The notes beneath the pieces were generated by a model that was given only the letters and a program-made list of their open reading frames with translations, searched no databases and had not been told where the DNA came from. The position numbers were made by a program, and so were the translations under genes. Shown in pieces: positions 34,286-43,289 of a stretch of DNA of 58,290 nt. Location of the stretch: NCBI GenBank assembly GCA_944336475.1, contig CALVLD010000011.1, positions 1-58,290 of the forward strand. The letters run 5' to 3'. This DNA is from an uncultured Clostridia bacterium (GTDB lineage: Bacteria; Bacillota; Clostridia; Christensenellales; CAG-138). Each line of letters opens with the position of its first letter. Position 1 is the stretch's first letter.

Positions 34286-35671
34286 TTATTCCCCCGCTGT
34301 AAGAATTTCTATAATGTTAACCTTGTTCATCAACATAACGGATACCGCTGCGCCAAGCCAGTAACAGCCGATGTACCCAATGAAGCTGTACCATTGCAGA
34401 GGTGCAAGCGACCCGTTCCAAATGCGAAGCACGAGCACCGCCATCACACAGCCTGTCACGCAGAGCAATGCCTGCTCAATGAAGAATGCTGCAAATGTCT
34501 TGAACCTGCCTGCACCCATGCTGCGCATAAGGGCAAGCTCCCTCCTGCGCATCTTTGTCAAAAGAGATGACAGCACGAACCCTATTCCTATGGCGAGTGC
34601 GTACACCGCAATGAACAGTATTTGCATATAGGAGATGTGCCTGTTGATGCTCATCACCGAATCATTCAGCAAAGTGTCCTCAATAACTATCCACTTCCGA
34701 GCCGAACCCCTGTTGCCGATGGGAGAATAGCCGCTATCGATAAGGTATTCCTTGAACTCGGCAAGGTCTTTAAGGTTGGTAAGCCGCATTGAGACTGCAT
34801 CATATGCGAAATAGGGGTCTACATACTCATAATCGTACACCAATCCGTCAACAATCTCATAGCCATCATAATAGCTTTGCGAGGCGTTGGAGTACTGCCT
34901 ATCGGTGTTCAAAATGTAGCCCTTGTTTGCCTGCTCCGCAGGCATATAGATGAGATGGCTGCTGCCCACCCTTGTAAACTGCGCAACTATTGTGACGTCT
35001 TTGTAGAGTATTATGGCGTCGGACAATGTCGAGGTAAAGACTGCAAGCCGTATGCTGTCACCAAGCTCATAGCCGAGTGCGTCCATCATTCCCTCCGAAA
35101 GCGCACAGACGCTCTCGTTCCTCCCGAATACCGATGCGTCATAGCCGTCAAGATACTCTATAGCTAAAGCATTCTCAAAAAAGAACTCCGGAGCGTGCTT
35201 TATGTCCGATACAAAGCAAACCTTGGACAGGTGTCTTCTGGCGTTCTCAAAGAATGTTTCCTTTGCAAATCCCGGCGGTATGGAAAGGTATTCGCCGTTG
35301 TCATAAATAGAAATAATAGATGTCGGAGCGCCAATTATATGAGTATTCCGGATGGCCGTGGTATAGGTCTCCCCGACAAACCCGGTTTCAGCTATGGAAT
35401 TAACTGTATTGGGGTCAATGATCAGATCATCGACGTGTTTTCCGCTCCCCGAGGTGAAATACGCAAGCACCTCCGAATTTTCATAGAGGACGTCAAGCTC
35501 GTCTTCGGATGTCGCTATCTGGTGCCCAAACAGGCCGATAAACAGCGCAAGCACGAATGATGTCAGCGGCACGATGAGGTTTTTTACACCGCCTCTGCGA
35601 ATGGAAACGAGTGCGGATGCTAATATGAATCCCCACCTGCGAAAGGGGGCGGTACTGCTCTTAGCTCTCAT
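34286..35671 (-). CDS. FtsX-like ABC permease (second subunit)
   Basis: A 461-residue permease with one N-terminal membrane helix near residues 35-55, a large extracytoplasmic domain (about 60-340) rich in Tyr, Asp and Asn, and three C-terminal helices containing the FtsX/MacB pattern RRRELALMRSMGAGRFK. ATG 35671 is preceded by GAAGGAGAAAA. It overlaps the stop of the first permease by 11 bases. Members of this group work as mechanotransmission ABC systems, not classical pumps. The substrate or partner is unknown, and no two-component system is next to it. Confidence 0.85.
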   Translation of the reverse strand: MRAKSSTAPFRRWGFILASALVSIRRGGVKNLIVPLTSFVLALFIGLFGHQIATSEDELDVLYENSEVLAYFTSGSGKHVDDLIIDPNTVNSIAETGFVGETYTTAIRNTHIIGAPTSIISIYDNGEYLSIPPGFAKETFFENARRHLSKVCFVSDIKHAPEFFFENALAIEYLDGYDASVFGRNESVCALSEGMMDALGYELGDSIRLAVFTSTLSDAIILYKDVTIVAQFTRVGSSHLIYMPAEQANKGYILNTDRQYSNASQSYYDGYEIVDGLVYDYEYVDPYFAYDAVSMRLTNLKDLAEFKEYLIDSGYSPIGNRGSARKWIVIEDTLLNDSVMSINRHISYMQILFIAVYALAIGIGFVLSSLLTKMRRRELALMRSMGAGRFKTFAAFFIEQALLCVTGCVMAVLVLRIWNGSLAPLQWYSFIGYIGCYWLGAAVSVMLMNKVNIIEILTAGE

Positions 35672-37445
35672 GCTTTTTCTCCTTCCCTCGTGAAAACAGC
35701 CTCTTAGGATGTATGCTGTGCAGCGTAACCGCACTCAGCACTGCGGCAAACAGGAGGGATGCCCCCACCACTGCGGTACCCACGCATACCAGTACGCCGA
35801 CATCGGGCTTGAAGTCGGGAGTAAGGCGTATGTCCTGATCCTCCTTCACAAGGTACCTTGCGCTGAACGTATGATCGACCGTGGAGATATCCTCTGCGGC
35901 TTCGTATGCTGTTCTCGTAATATTCTCCGAGAGAAGGTAGCCCCCTGTCACGCCTATTATAGCGGCTGTAGCGGCTATGAGCAGTATGCACAACAGCAGA
36001 TAGAGCGCACCTCTGGCCTTGCCTGAGCCAAGAGCGTACATTATGCTTACAGTATCCCTCTGTTTGGAAACATACATGAATGCGAACAGCACCAGCACAA
36101 CAAGACAGCATACAACGCTTATGGTCGCAAGCAGAATGGCAGTCTCACGCATGGACTGGATGGGAGCTATCGCTGCGGAGTACCCCTGGTCATATGCGGT
36201 GATACGCATATTTTCGCCCAGATACGGGGCGATCTCCTCGATGTACCTGTCGACACTTCCGTTTTTGAGCGTGACGGTGGCAATCTGGTATGATACGGAG
36301 CTATCGGGAAGCCATGTATCCTCGCCCACCGGCTTGGGTATGTATGCCACTGTGTTCAGGCCGGGGCCGGACTTAAACAGGCCCACTATCTCGTACTCGC
36401 CCTGCTCGATGAATTCATCATCCGCCCAGAAGGAGCATCGTGACGACACACTCCCGTTTGCGCTGTACAGGCTGAGGCTGATGGTATCTCCCACCCCGAG
36501 ATCCATCTTATTTGCGATGAACTCGGAGAGCAGTACCACACGGCTGCCGGCGGCATACTCCTGCTCAGTAAAGAATCGACCCTGCACCCCGTTCTGATCC
36601 TCAACTATGTATGTTTGCGATTGGAGGAACGGCGATGTCACAGCGGCATTTGAGGTGGGGTAGACGCTGATGTAGTTGTTCATCACATGGTAGGAGGTTG
36701 CAATCTTATGGAATGTCTCAAATTCGGGCTTACTTTCAAAATCATCGAGGTAGTCGGTTATATCCCAACAGGGGAGCTCAAAGAGCGGTTCGTTAAGCAG
36801 ATAGGTATCGGAGTCTGCCCCGGCGTAGGCGTATTCGTAGGGGATTATTTCAAAGACATTTTTGCGGTCCTCCCCCTCATAGAGCAGACCGTAGCCCAGG
36901 TAGTAATGGTTGGGTTCAAGCATATCAATGGTGCTGCTCGGGAACATATTGCCAAACCTGACATAGAACATCGTGCCGTCCATATAGCGGAGACTGCCTA
37001 CATAGTATGGCTCGCCGAGGTTTATGCACATATAGCCCATATCGGTGATATACATGAACTTGAACTTAAGCACACCGTAGCCATCAAACGGATTGTCGCT
37101 CGACTTTAACTCAAAGCCGTCGATATAGCCTCCGATTTCGTACTGTCGGTCAAACTCAATCACATTATCATTTTCGGAAAGTGGCGTGGGGTCATATGAG
37201 CTCAACTGATTGTACATCGTCTGTGAGTAAACGAGTGCATCCGGATAGCCCTCGTCGACGTACTCTATGTTGGCGACGGTGGTGTATGTCGCCTCAGCTT
37301 CTGCAATGAGCCTGTCGGCCGAGTTCCACATGCCAAACCCCAAACAGGAGAATGCCGTCACGGCAGCCACAAGTATGACAAACAATATCGTCTTTGCAGG
37401 AGTGCGCAATATGCTTATCACGCTGTTGATAAAAGTCAATCGCAC
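35661..37445 (-). CDS. FtsX-like ABC permease (first subunit, large ectodomain)
   Basis: A permease of about 594 residues. It has an N-terminal helix (TILFVILVAAVTAFSCLGFG, within residues 15-40), an unusually large Tyr/Asp/Gly-rich ectodomain of some 370 residues, and three C-terminal helices with SKQRDTVSIMYALGSGKARG in the FtsX/MacB loop. The start is either GTG 37445, which leaves GGAGG only 3 bases away, or TTG 37439, which gives better spacing. Upstream in-frame codons overlap the promoter and are not coding. It forms one unit with the smaller permease and the ATPase. Confidence 0.82.
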   Translation of the reverse strand: MRLTFINSVISILRTPAKTILFVILVAAVTAFSCLGFGMWNSADRLIAEAEATYTTVANIEYVDEGYPDALVYSQTMYNQLSSYDPTPLSENDNVIEFDRQYEIGGYIDGFELKSSDNPFDGYGVLKFKFMYITDMGYMCINLGEPYYVGSLRYMDGTMFYVRFGNMFPSSTIDMLEPNHYYLGYGLLYEGEDRKNVFEIIPYEYAYAGADSDTYLLNEPLFELPCWDITDYLDDFESKPEFETFHKIATSYHVMNNYISVYPTSNAAVTSPFLQSQTYIVEDQNGVQGRFFTEQEYAAGSRVVLLSEFIANKMDLGVGDTISLSLYSANGSVSSRCSFWADDEFIEQGEYEIVGLFKSGPGLNTVAYIPKPVGEDTWLPDSSVSYQIATVTLKNGSVDRYIEEIAPYLGENMRITAYDQGYSAAIAPIQSMRETAILLATISVVCCLVVLVLFAFMYVSKQRDTVSIMYALGSGKARGALYLLLCILLIAATAAIIGVTGGYLLSENITRTAYEAAEDISTVDHTFSARYLVKEDQDIRLTPDFKPDVGVLVCVGTAVVGASLLFAAVLSAVTLHSIHPKRLFSRGKEKKHES

Positions 37446-37472
37446 TGACCTCCCTTTCAAAATGTTTGGAAT

Positions 37473-37501
37473 ACTATAGCACACATAGAATTTACTGTCA
37501 A
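37473..37501 (-). promoter_or_regulatory. Strong promoter of the ABC unit
   Basis: Minus-strand consensus TTGACA (37496-37501), 17 bases, and TATAGT (37473-37478) with an upstream TG. Confidence 0.8.
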
Positions 37502-37684
37502 GCAAGATGAGATGATTTAAAGATATATTCATCGAGAAACAATATTTGAGTGCAATCGGCAGTTTATACAAGTGCGCCTGACGATGCTTTATCTGTGGAT
37601 TGAGCATTCGGGCGTAAGAGCACAAAAAAGGACGGCGTATAGTTGTAATCTGCATTTATTTTTCATATTCGAATTTTTTCGATA
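37502..37684. other. AT-rich divergent intergenic region
   Basis: This is the middle of a 304-base gap between the ABC unit and the DUF1292 gene. It is visibly richer in A and T than its surroundings. I see no credible reading frame, tRNA or strong hairpin. The promoters of the two flanking genes lie on either side. Confidence 0.4.
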
Positions 37685-37713
37685 TTGCAATTTGCAAAAG
37701 ATTGATGTACAAT
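37685..37713 (+). promoter_or_regulatory. Promoter of the DUF1292 gene
   Basis: TTGCAA at 37685-37690, 17 bases, TACAAT at 37708-37713. The gene starts 37 bases later behind GAAAGGAG. Confidence 0.7.
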
Positions 37714-37749
37714 CGTGGCGAAGGAATGATTCTTGAAAGGAGTCTGATT

Positions 37750-38091
37750 ATGGAAGAAGAACGTGACTATGTCGTTTTCACCGATGATGATGGCAACGAC
37801 TTTGAGCTTGACGTCATCCGCTATTTCGAGTATGACGGCAACGAGTATGCCATACTTGCCGACTGCGGCTGTGCATGCGGCGAGGAGGGCGAAGAAGAAG
37901 GCGGCCTCTACATCATGCGCATAATCGTGAATGAGGAAGAGGACACGGAGGAGTTCGTTTCCCCCGATGACAAGGACATGGATGCCCTCATCGAGCTGGC
38001 AGAGAAGCTCCTTGATGAGGAGTGCTGCTGTGACTGTGACGAGTGCGAGGGTGACTGTGATGACGACAACTGCACCTGTCACAACCACTGA
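37750..38091 (+). CDS. DUF1292 protein with cysteine-rich insert and tail
   Basis: The 113-residue product begins with the DUF1292 fold pattern (VVFTDDDGNDFELDVIRYFEYDGNEYAIL in part). Two features are unusual. A CGCACGEEGEEEGG segment at residues 39-52 replaces the usual short loop. From residue 91 the tail is a dense acidic cysteine cluster with Cys at 92, 93, 94, 96, 99, 103, 108 and 110, ending in HNH. With 11 Cys in 113 residues and many Asp/Glu, metal binding is likely. DUF1292 proteins have no firm function and usually lie near ruvX/alaS in Bacillota, which is not the case here. ATG 37750 follows GAAAGGAG. It is monocistronic. Confidence 0.75.
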   Translation: MEEERDYVVFTDDDGNDFELDVIRYFEYDGNEYAILADCGCACGEEGEEEGGLYIMRIIVNEEEDTEEFVSPDDKDMDALIELAEKLLDEECCCDCDECEGDCDDDNCTCHNH

Positions 38092-38178
38092 TAAAGCCGC
38101 TTATTGAGGTGTGTCTGTCGGGGCAATCCATCCCGTCTGTCATTGTGCATCTGAGCGATCATATCAGTCAACATGAGC

Positions 38179-38211
38179 TGCGCCCCATCCGAAAAAGGAT
38201 GGGGCGCACTT
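38179..38211. terminator. Bidirectional terminator between DUF1292 gene and dnaJ
   Basis: TGCGCCCCATCC at 38179-38190 and GGATGGGGCGCA at 38197-38208 form a perfect 12-bp stem with loop GAAAAA. U-runs are short on both sides, but the stem is very stable. Confidence 0.75.
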
Positions 38212-38226
38212 TGAATATAGCGATCC

Positions 38227-39351
38227 TTATTTGCGCTTTTTGCGTTTTCCCTTTTCAACGTCTGCATTTCCATCACCCATGCTCGATGCAAGCTGCCGCA
38301 CGAGCTGCTTTTGGGCCTCTGTCAGGTGCTTGGGTATCTCGACCGTTACAGTGACATACATATCGCCCTTACCGCTTGAGTTGAGCCGCTGTATGCCCTG
38401 CTCCTTCAGGCGGAAAGTCGTACCGCTCTGCGTGCCGTCAGGTATGCGGTAACGAACGGTGCCCGAAAGGGTCGGAACCTCAATATCACCGCCAAGTATT
38501 GCCGTCGTGACGGGAATAGTAAGGCTCAGGTGAAGGTTAAATCCGTCACGAATGAACTGCTTATGCTGTCTTACACGCACGGAAACCCTGAGGTCACCCC
38601 GGCCGCCGCCGCGCACACCGTCGTTGCCCTGCTCGGGGATGCGTATCGTCTGCCCGTCATCAATACCGGCCGGGATCGTAACGGTTAGATTCACAGCACG
38701 CTTTACCCTGCCTGAGCCACTACAATCTGGGCAGGGATCCTTAATGACCTTGCCCGAGCCTCCGCAGGCAGGGCAGGTCTGGGTCGTGGCAAACGTGCCG
38801 AACAGCGTATTCTGCGTGGAGCGTACCTGACCGGTTCCCTTGCATGACGAGCATGTGGTGGATGTTGTGCCAGCCTTTGCGCCACTACCTCCGCAGGACT
38901 TGCAGTTTTCATCCCTGCGGAACTGAATGTCCTTTTTGCAGCCGAACGCCGCCTCCTCAAATGAGATGGTGATAGAGCAGCGTATATCATCGCCCCGTTC
39001 CGGACCATATGACGGGCGTCTGGCAGAGCCGCCTCCGAACAGATCGCTGAATATGTCTCCAAAGCCCGAGAACGGACTGCCGTAATGGGAATATCCGCCG
39101 TCGCCATAGCCGGCGGCGGTAGGATCGAAAGCGGCATGACCGAATTGGTCATACTTGCTGCGCTTGTCCTCGTCGGATAAAACGCTGTATGCTTCATTTA
39201 CCTCTTTGAAATGGGCCTCAGCCGTGGCATCGTTAGGATTCAAATCAGGGTGATACTTCTTTGCCAACTTGCGAAAAGCGGATTTGATATCATCCTGGCT
39301 CGCATTTCTGTCAACGCCTAAAACCTCGTAGTAATCTCTCTTATCTGCCAT
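38227..39351 (-). CDS. dnaJ: Chaperone protein DnaJ
   Basis: Hsp40 co-chaperone that stimulates DnaK ATPase and delivers substrates. Type I architecture: J domain with HPD at residues 34-36, a Gly/Phe-rich linker to about residue 110, four CxxCxGxG zinc motifs at about 145-210 ([32 protein letters not shown]), then C-terminal peptide-binding domains. It ends in a Lys/Arg-rich tail. The length of 374 residues is normal. It is the last gene of the heat-shock operon, 138 bases after dnaK, with two strong hairpins in that gap. Confidence 0.97.
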   Translation of the reverse strand: MADKRDYYEVLGVDRNASQDDIKSAFRKLAKKYHPDLNPNDATAEAHFKEVNEAYSVLSDEDKRSKYDQFGHAAFDPTAAGYGDGGYSHYGSPFSGFGDIFSDLFGGGSARRPSYGPERGDDIRCSITISFEEAAFGCKKDIQFRRDENCKSCGGSGAKAGTTSTTCSSCKGTGQVRSTQNTLFGTFATTQTCPACGGSGKVIKDPCPDCSGSGRVKRAVNLTVTIPAGIDDGQTIRIPEQGNDGVRGGGRGDLRVSVRVRQHKQFIRDGFNLHLSLTIPVTTAILGGDIEVPTLSGTVRYRIPDGTQSGTTFRLKEQGIQRLNSSGKGDMYVTVTVEIPKHLTEAQKQLVRQLASSMGDGNADVEKGKRKKRK

Positions 39352-39398
39352 ATATTACCTCACACAGCGCTTTGCCCCATGCACATTTCACACTCAAC

Positions 39399-39473
39399 GG
39401 TCAAGACCGTATCACATGGGTCTTGACCGCTCTGAGCCGCTTTGAAAGGGATGGAGGGGGACTGCTCCATCCC
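39399..39473 (-). promoter_or_regulatory. Two strong hairpins in the dnaK-dnaJ gap
   Basis: One stem is GGGATGGAG (39448-39456) with CTCCATCCC (39465-39473). The other is GGTCAAGACC (39399-39408) with GGTCTTGACC (39419-39428). Neither has a good U-tract, so partial termination or protection of the dnaK message from 3' decay is more likely than full termination. Confidence 0.6.
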
Positions 39474-39489
39474 CGATAAATAGCCGAAA

Positions 39490-41322
39490 TTACTTGTTGT
39501 CGTCAACAACCTCATAGTCGGCGTCGACTACACCATCATCGTTTTGCGCTGCGCCTGCGCCGCCTGCCTGCTCGGAGGCCTGGGCTTCCTGTGCGGCCTG
39601 CTGATATACCTTGCCGAAGACGTCATAGGACACCTCGGTGAGCTTTTCGGTCGCAGCTTTGATAGCGCCGGCATCATTGCCCTTGAGAGCGTTCTTGACG
39701 TTTTCAAGCTCGGTATTCACCCTCTGCTTGTCGCCCTCGGGAATCTTATCGCCCATCTCCTTGAGGGTCTTTTCGGTGGTATAGACCATGCTGTCGGCAT
39801 GGTTGCGCTGCTCGGTTTCCTCCTTGCGCTTCCTGTCCTCGTCGGCAAACTGCTCGGCCTCACGGACAGCCTTCTTGATGTCGTCCTCGGAGAGGTTGGA
39901 CGAAGCAGTGATGGTGACATTCTGCTCGTTACCGGTGCCCAGATCCTTTGCGGAGACATGAACTATGCCGTTGCCGTCGATGTCGAACGTGACCTCGATC
40001 TGCGGTACGCCGCGGGGAGCGGGTGCGATGCCTGTGAGCTGGAAGCGGCCAAGTGTCTTGTTGTACTGGGCCATTTCACGCTCGCCCTGCAGAACGTGAA
40101 CCTCAACGCTGGTCTGACCGTCCGCAGCGGTGGAGAATACCTGCTTCTTCTGAACGGGGATGGTGGTGTTGCGATCAACCAGCCTTGTGAACACGCCGCC
40201 AAGAGTCTCGATACCAAGGGAAAGCGGGGTAACATCGAGCAGCAGTATGTCCTTGACCTCGCCGCCGAGTATACCTCCCTGGATGGCTGCGCCTATTGCA
40301 ACGCACTCATCGGGGTTGATGCCCTTAAAGGGCTCCTTGCCGGCAACGTTCTTGACAAGCTCTTGAACGGCAGGTATACGGGAAGAACCGCCTACAAGTA
40401 TTACCTTATCTACCTGATCGGGCTTGAGACCGGCATCACGCAGAGCGTTCAGCATGCAGACCTTTGTCTTATCGAGCAGATCGGCGATGAGCTCGTTGAA
40501 CTTTGCACGGGTGATCGTCATGTCAAGATGCAGGGGACCTGCGGAGCTTGCCGTGATGAACGGCAGGTTGACATTGGTGGTAAGCGTGGAGGAGAGCTCT
40601 ATCTTAGCCTTCTCGGCAGCCTCCTTCAGACGCTGCTTTGCCATGCGGTCGTTGCGCAGATCAATGCCGTATTGGCTCTTGAAGTCGTCGGCAATGTAGT
40701 TCATGAGGCGCTCATCAAAATCATCGCCGCCGAGACGGTTGTTGCCGTTTGTCGCAAGCACCTCAAACACGCCGTCGCCTATTTCCAACAGGGAGACATC
40801 GAACGTACCGCCGCCGAGGTCATAGACCAGAATCTTCTGGCGATGCTCTTTATCCATCCCGTAGGCAAGGGATGCGGCCGTAGGCTCGTTGATTATGCGC
40901 AGGACTTCAAGACCGGCAATACGGCCGGCGTCCTTGGTTGCCTGACGCTGGGAGTCGGAGAAGTAAGCGGGAACGGTGATTACCGCCTGGGTGACCTTCT
41001 CACCGAGATATGCTTCGGCATCCTGCTTCAGCTTCTGAAGGATCATTGCGGAGATCTCCTGAGGGGTGTAGCTCTTGCCCTCGATGGTGCGCCTGTAATC
41101 GCTGCCCATCTCACGCTTGATCGAGCTTACGGTGTTGTCGGGGTTGGTGATGGCCTGACGCTTTGCTACCTGACCGACCATGCGCTCGCCGCCCTTAAAT
41201 GCAACAACGGACGGGGTGGTTCTTGAACCCTCCGAGTTGGGGATAACAACAGGCTCGCCGCCTTCAAGCACTGCAACACAGGAATTTGTTGTACCGAGAT
41301 CGATACCGATAATCTTAGACAT
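39490..41322 (-). CDS. dnaK: Chaperone protein DnaK
   Basis: Hsp70 ATP-driven chaperone. The N-terminal ATPase domain shows [18 protein letters not shown] at the start, the [15 protein letters not shown] phosphate-binding motif near residue 172 and [11 protein letters not shown] near residue 310. The linker [14 protein letters not shown] near residue 370 leads into the substrate-binding domain and a helical lid ending in a flexible acidic tail. The length of 610 residues is standard for Bacillota. A long antisense frame across it is a shadow. Expression is expected under HrcA/CIRCE control. Confidence 0.98.
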   Translation of the reverse strand: MSKIIGIDLGTTNSCVAVLEGGEPVVIPNSEGSRTTPSVVAFKGGERMVGQVAKRQAITNPDNTVSSIKREMGSDYRRTIEGKSYTPQEISAMILQKLKQDAEAYLGEKVTQAVITVPAYFSDSQRQATKDAGRIAGLEVLRIINEPTAASLAYGMDKEHRQKILVYDLGGGTFDVSLLEIGDGVFEVLATNGNNRLGGDDFDERLMNYIADDFKSQYGIDLRNDRMAKQRLKEAAEKAKIELSSTLTTNVNLPFITASSAGPLHLDMTITRAKFNELIADLLDKTKVCMLNALRDAGLKPDQVDKVILVGGSSRIPAVQELVKNVAGKEPFKGINPDECVAIGAAIQGGILGGEVKDILLLDVTPLSLGIETLGGVFTRLVDRNTTIPVQKKQVFSTAADGQTSVEVHVLQGEREMAQYNKTLGRFQLTGIAPAPRGVPQIEVTFDIDGNGIVHVSAKDLGTGNEQNVTITASSNLSEDDIKKAVREAEQFADEDRKRKEETEQRNHADSMVYTTEKTLKEMGDKIPEGDKQRVNTELENVKNALKGNDAGAIKAATEKLTEVSYDVFGKVYQQAAQEAQASEQAGGAGAAQNDDGVVDADYEVVDDNK

Positions 41323-41385
41323 AATATTTTCCTCCTATTTGGATAGTTTTTTATATTTGAATGAGCCTTCCGGCTCGAATTCGCA

Positions 41386-41991
41386 TCAAGAATTCACCTT
41401 GACCATTGTATGACGGACGATCTTGCCCTTCACTCTGTAGCCCTTTTGCAGCACAGCGGTTATATCGCCGCTCTCGGCGTCCTCTACAGAGTCCTGCATG
41501 ACGGCGTCGTGCAGATTGGGATCGAACTTACCGTTTGCCTCGATCTCCTCAAGGCCGCATTTCTTAAGCGTGTCATCCATCTGGCGGGCAATATTTCTTA
41601 TGCCCTGAACAAACGGTGTATCCTCCGCAGAGTCAAGCGCCCTGTCAAAATTGTCGAGCACTGGGAGGAGCTGCTTCACCGTGTCACGAACACCATCATC
41701 CCTGCACTCCGCCGCAAGCGAAACATTGCGCTTGCGGTAGTTTTCAAACTCAGCCTGAAGCCGCTGTGCCTGCTTCACGGCATCATCACGCTCAAGCTCC
41801 AGCTTCTTCAGCCGCTCCCTGACCGCCATAAACTCATCTTTTGAGAGAGTTATCTCGTCCGGCAGATCCTGTACCTGCTCATCGATCTCGCTCTCGTCAG
41901 TGCAGACGCCCTCGGCATCCGTTTCCACAGTATTCACATCGTCCATTTCGACAGCCTCGGACACGGGCTTGTCGTTCTTCTTCTTTGCCAT
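41386..41991 (-). CDS. grpE: Nucleotide exchange factor GrpE
   Basis: Releases ADP from DnaK. The 201-residue protein has an acidic N-terminal region, a long coiled coil with ERDDAVKQAQRLQAEFENYRKR within residues 70-100, and the C-terminal beta domain ending VLQKGYRVKGKIVRHTMVKV. It lies between hrcA and dnaK, 12 bases after hrcA, in the classical class I heat-shock order. Confidence 0.96.
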   Translation of the reverse strand: MAKKKNDKPVSEAVEMDDVNTVETDAEGVCTDESEIDEQVQDLPDEITLSKDEFMAVRERLKKLELERDDAVKQAQRLQAEFENYRKRNVSLAAECRDDGVRDTVKQLLPVLDNFDRALDSAEDTPFVQGIRNIARQMDDTLKKCGLEEIEANGKFDPNLHDAVMQDSVEDAESGDITAVLQKGYRVKGKIVRHTMVKVNS

Positions 41992-42003
41992 AAAAGCCTC
42001 CGA

Positions 42004-43113
42004 TTATTTGTCACCGAGCATCTTGCTGAGTATGTCGCTCAAACTCTTGCTCATGTATTTCAAAACAGCCATGACCTTGCCGTAATCCATCCTGGTGGGG
42101 CCTATAACGCCGAGCGAACCGATATTCTTGCCGCCGGCCTTGTATGTCACGGTAACAACGCTGCAATCCTGCATATCGGGATTGCTGTTTTCAGTACCGA
42201 TCCTGACGCTCATTTCAACATCGGAGGCATCGGACATGACCTCACGCAGATATTCACCGTCCTCGACCTGGGCAAGGAATGAACGAGCCTTTGATACGTC
42301 GCTGTACTCGGGGTAGTCCAATATGTTTGTAGCTCCAACGACCTCAACATCCTGCTCGCTCATGCTCTTCTCTATCTTGGTGAGCATATCTGCCACGGCA
42401 TCGGCCTGCTCGCCGATCTCAGAACGAAGCATGGGAAGCACGGTGCATACGGCATCGCTTAAACGATGTCCCTCCAGCTTTTCCGTCATCATCCGGGAGA
42501 TTTTATCAAGATCCTCAGGCCGTATGGAATCCGGAATGCTTATAGTCGAGTTCTTTGCAACGCCCGTATTGGTGACCACGACGGCAAGTGCAGTACCCTC
42601 CGAGACCGGTATGAGCGATATGCGGCGGATACGCATGGACGAAAGCTGAGGAACAAGTACCACGGAGGTGTAATTGGTCACTTCCGACAGTACCTTTGCC
42701 GTCTCACGGAACACCGCATTCACCTCACTGACACGATTGTCAAGGTGGCGGCGGATGTACTCCATCTCATCATCGGTGAGCTGAGCCGAGTCCATGAGGC
42801 GGTTGACGTACAGCCGATAGGCCTTTTCCGACGGAACTCTGCCGGCAGAGGTATGTGGCTGCTCTAAGAATCCCAGCTCCGTGAGGTCGCTCATCTCGTT
42901 GCGGATGGTTGCAGGGGAGAGCCCCATGTCGCTGCGCTTTGAGATAGTACGGCTGCCAACGGGGGAGGCAGTCAGTATGTAGTCGTCGATGATCGCTTCA
43001 AGTATGCGCATCTTGCGGATGTCAAGCAGTGCGTTTGAACCGCCGGCCGCACTCTCAACGCTGCCGATCTTTGAATCTATACGGGTGATGCTTTTCTCGT
43101 TAGCATCCTCCAT
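42004..43113 (-). CDS. hrcA: Heat-inducible transcription repressor HrcA
   Basis: Represses class I heat-shock genes by binding CIRCE; its activity depends on GroEL in known systems. The N-terminal winged helix includes ILEAIIDDYILTASPVGSR and LSPATIRNEMSDLTELGFLEQPHTSAGRVPS within residues 30-95. The rest is the GAF-like HrcA domain, ending with IGVIGPTRMDYGKVMAVL-type sequence. The ATG at 43113 follows GGGAGG. Upstream residues in the long frame read through CIRCE and are not used. A predicted length of 369 residues is slightly longer at the N-terminus than usual. Confidence 0.95.
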   Translation of the reverse strand: MEDANEKSITRIDSKIGSVESAAGGSNALLDIRKMRILEAIIDDYILTASPVGSRTISKRSDMGLSPATIRNEMSDLTELGFLEQPHTSAGRVPSEKAYRLYVNRLMDSAQLTDDEMEYIRRHLDNRVSEVNAVFRETAKVLSEVTNYTSVVLVPQLSSMRIRRISLIPVSEGTALAVVVTNTGVAKNSTISIPDSIRPEDLDKISRMMTEKLEGHRLSDAVCTVLPMLRSEIGEQADAVADMLTKIEKSMSEQDVEVVGATNILDYPEYSDVSKARSFLAQVEDGEYLREVMSDASDVEMSVRIGTENSNPDMQDCSVVTVTYKAGGKNIGSLGVIGPTRMDYGKVMAVLKYMSKSLSDILSKMLGDK

Positions 43114-43139
43114 GACAGGAACCTCCCTTCCGCTTGCTG

Positions 43140-43166
43140 TTAGCACTCATCCTCATCGAGTGCTAA
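43140..43166 (-). promoter_or_regulatory. CIRCE operator
   Basis: A perfect CIRCE: TTAGCACTC at 43140-43148, 9 bases, GAGTGCTAA at 43158-43166. It lies just downstream of the -10, near the transcription start, so bound HrcA would block initiation of hrcA-grpE-dnaK-dnaJ. Confidence 0.96.
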
Positions 43167-43170
43167 CAGT

Positions 43171-43199
43171 ATAATAGCACTCGAAACTTAGTATGTCAA
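43171..43199 (-). promoter_or_regulatory. hrcA operon promoter
   Basis: Minus-strand TTGACA (43194-43199), 17 bases, TATTAT (43171-43176) with an upstream TG. An extra CIRCE half-site, TAGCACTC at 43175-43182, overlaps its -10 and spacer. Confidence 0.85.
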
Positions 43200-43231
43200 C
43201 AGTCATGCCGAATCATGACAAATATATTTTT

Positions 43232-43270
43232 ACGGCGAAAAAGAGCGGATGGGAAGTCATGCCGCTCTTT
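43232..43270 (-). terminator. Terminator of the spoIIA operon
   Basis: AAAGAGCGG (43240-43248) and CCGCTCTTT (43262-43270) form a 9-bp stem with a 13-base loop. On the minus strand the stem runs into TTTTT, giving a good intrinsic terminator after sigF. Confidence 0.82.
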
Positions 43271-43289
43271 CTATAGATATGTGATCGCT

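Noticed and set aside
39544..41226. A 560-codon open frame antisense to dnaK
   Set aside because: It mirrors dnaK exactly, has no ribosome site or family resemblance, and such frames are a known effect of codon bias opposite dnaK.
41342..41385. A separate dnaK promoter between grpE and dnaK
   Set aside because: The 63-base gap shows no -35/-10 pair at proper spacing; the operon promoter at 43171-43199 explains expression.
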